Shown here piece by piece: positions 5,181 through 5,705 of a stretch of 5,705 nt of DNA. Below the pieces are notes generated by a model. It was not told the DNA's origin and made no database searches. It saw only the letters and a list, made by a program, of their open reading frames with translations. The position numbers and the translations under genes were made by a program. Source of the stretch: Pseudomonadota bacterium (GTDB lineage Bacteria; SAR324; NAC60-12). The stretch's first letter is position 1; each line of letters starts with the position of its first letter. The DNA is taken from the NCBI GenBank assembly GCA_014381795.1, contig JACNKY010000288.1, positions 1 through 5,705 on the forward strand. Reading direction: 5' to 3'.

Positions 5181-5546
5181 ATGATAATCGCTACTCCGGA
5201 TAGTATTCCACTTAATACAGAAATCCATAGTATTCTACTTAATACAGGAATCCATAGTATTCTACTTAATACAGAAATCCAGAGGGTTCCACTTAATACA
5301 GAAATCCAGAGGGTTCCACTTAATACAGAAATCCATAGTATTCCACTTAAGGCAGAAATCCAGAGGGTTCCACTTAATACAGAAATCCAGAGGGTTCCAC
5401 TTAAGGCAGAAATCCAGAGGGTTCCACTTAAGGCAGAACATTTCCAAAATTTCCACTACCAGGTCACGAAAACTTCACGCAGAGATTTATCAAAGCTGAA
5501 AACTCCGGTTTTAACCGGAAAGTTTTCGGATCTACCCCTCCTCTAA
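5181..5546 (+). CDS. Doubtful ORF spanning the 27-bp tandem array
   Basis: The frame is 121 codons. After a short leader (MIIATPD) come eight complete 9-residue repeats and a partial ninth, alternating forms such as SIPLNTEIH, RVPLNTEIQ and RVPLKAEIQ. A 34-residue non-repeat tail then follows, ending FSDLPLL. Because the unit is a multiple of three and lacks a stop in this frame, openness is weak evidence. Every site that varies between units changes the amino acid here, and a terminator-like dyad lies inside the 3' end. The ribosome binding site (AAGGGAG, 10 bases upstream) is mediocre. On the minus strand the repeat reads as a Trp/Cys-rich 9-mer (KWNPLDFCI), which is closed by TAG in units 2 and 3. 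I favour a non-coding or decayed minisatellite. Confidence 0.25.
   Translation: MIIATPDSIPLNTEIHSILLNTGIHSILLNTEIQRVPLNTEIQRVPLNTEIHSIPLKAEIQRVPLNTEIQRVPLKAEIQRVPLKAEHFQNFHYQVTKTSRRDLSKLKTPVLTGKFSDLPLL
5202..5438 (+). repeat. Tandem array of 27-bp units (8 full, 1 partial)
   Basis: Units start at 5202, 5229, 5256, 5283, 5310, 5337, 5364, 5391 and 5418; the last keeps 21 bases. There are no spacers, so this is a minisatellite, not a CRISPR. Variation is confined to a few sites: a linked block CATAGTATT or CAGAGGGTT across the unit junction, AATACA or AAGGCA, C or T in CCACTT/CTACTT (units 2 and 3), and a single A-to-G in unit 2. A possible tenth, badly degraded unit (TTTCCACTACCAGG) follows near 5447. 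Confidence 0.95.
5498..5527. terminator. Bidirectional terminator-like dyad
   Basis: GAAAACT (5498-5504) pairs with AGTTTTC (5521-5527), and CCGGTT (5505-5510) with AACCGG (5513-5518), giving 13 pairs interrupted by a two-base AA bulge. Each strand carries TTTT in its outer 3' arm, so it could act as a short intrinsic terminator in either direction. It lies about 90 bases past the stop of the possible minus-strand gene at the window edge and about 60 bases past the tandem array. Confidence 0.5.
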
Positions 5547-5618
5547 TATTATTGAAACACTGGACCATGGGTTTATTCCCCAGGTTCAGATATATCAAGA
5601 GTGGATTTATCCTGAGTT

Positions 5619-5705
5619 TCATAATTCAAAACGCAAGGATCCACCCTCTTCTCTGTACTTAGCAAATACTATGGCCGATGCTTCAGCAAAAAAGGAGGAG
5701 TCCCC
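5619..5705 (-). CDS. Possible C-terminal end of an unidentified minus-strand gene (partial)
   Basis: From the window edge the minus strand reads GDSSFFAEASAIVFAKYREE, then GGSLRFEL and TGA. Half of the 28 codons begin with G, as expected for coding DNA, and the strand agrees with all other genes here. The dyad at 5498-5527 could terminate it. The fragment is too short to identify. A competing plus-strand reading (ATG at 5671, MADASAKKEESP) has no ribosome binding site. Confidence 0.35.
   Translation of the reverse strand, partial: GDSSFFAEASAIVFAKYREEGGSLRFEL

Noticed and set aside
5202..5438. CRISPR array
   Set aside because: Units are contiguous 27-bp tandem copies with no unique spacers, and no cas-like gene is present.
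5567..5662. Small plus-strand frame MGLFPRFRYIKSG... of 31 codons
   Set aside because: It is short, has no ribosome binding site and shows no protein-like features.
5671..5705. Plus-strand gene start MADASAKKEESP, resembling an FliL-like N-terminus
   Set aside because: There is no Shine-Dalgarno sequence before the ATG, only 11 codons are visible, and the minus-strand frame has better coding bias. It cannot be excluded without more sequence.

Overview
The window looks like a chromosomal stretch from a flagellated Gram-negative bacterium of moderate G+C. It has two flagellin genes in tandem and an M24/creatinase-family enzyme of a type I associate with alphaproteobacteria, while the flagellin D1 cores remind me more of Desulfobacterota or magnetotactic lineages. 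The taxonomic guess is inference only. Every convincing gene lies on the minus strand, so in transcription order the window is read from right to left.

Right part (about 4785-5705). The right edge holds what may be the last codons of a minus-strand gene. Next comes a GAAAACT/AGTTTTC-flanked dyad that looks like a bidirectional terminator, then an array of eight full and one partial 27-bp tandem units (5202-5438). The array gives an open frame of doubtful coding value. An AT-rich intergenic region follows, holding a near-consensus sigma-70 promoter (TTGACA-17-AATAAT) for the M24 gene.

Middle (about 3050-4784). An intact 383-residue pita-bread enzyme has none of the five metal ligands of true M24 peptidases and so resembles the creatinase/ectoine-hydrolase branch. 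It ends in a hairpin that is fully paired only in the minus-strand RNA. After it comes a 121-residue basic hypothetical protein, then a gene-poor stretch with two dyads, an AT-rich tract and an anomalous block.

Left part (1-2710). A complete 320-residue flagellin gene is followed by a hairpin terminator and then a second, longer flagellin gene. The second gene is broken by an in-frame TAA just after the DTDMAL motif; a recognisable but decaying C-terminal D0 helix continues beyond the stop to the window edge. Both flagellin genes carry the same upstream element (GACAGG-N7-TAATC, about 90 bases before each ATG). Both also have a leader hairpin with a 7-8 bp stem and an 8-base loop containing GG(A). 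This suggests shared transcriptional control and possibly CsrA-type post-transcriptional control.

The most informative observations are the broken second flagellin, the paired flagellin control elements, and the reassorted two-block haplotypes of the 27-bp array. I see no clear sign of an undescribed multi-gene system.
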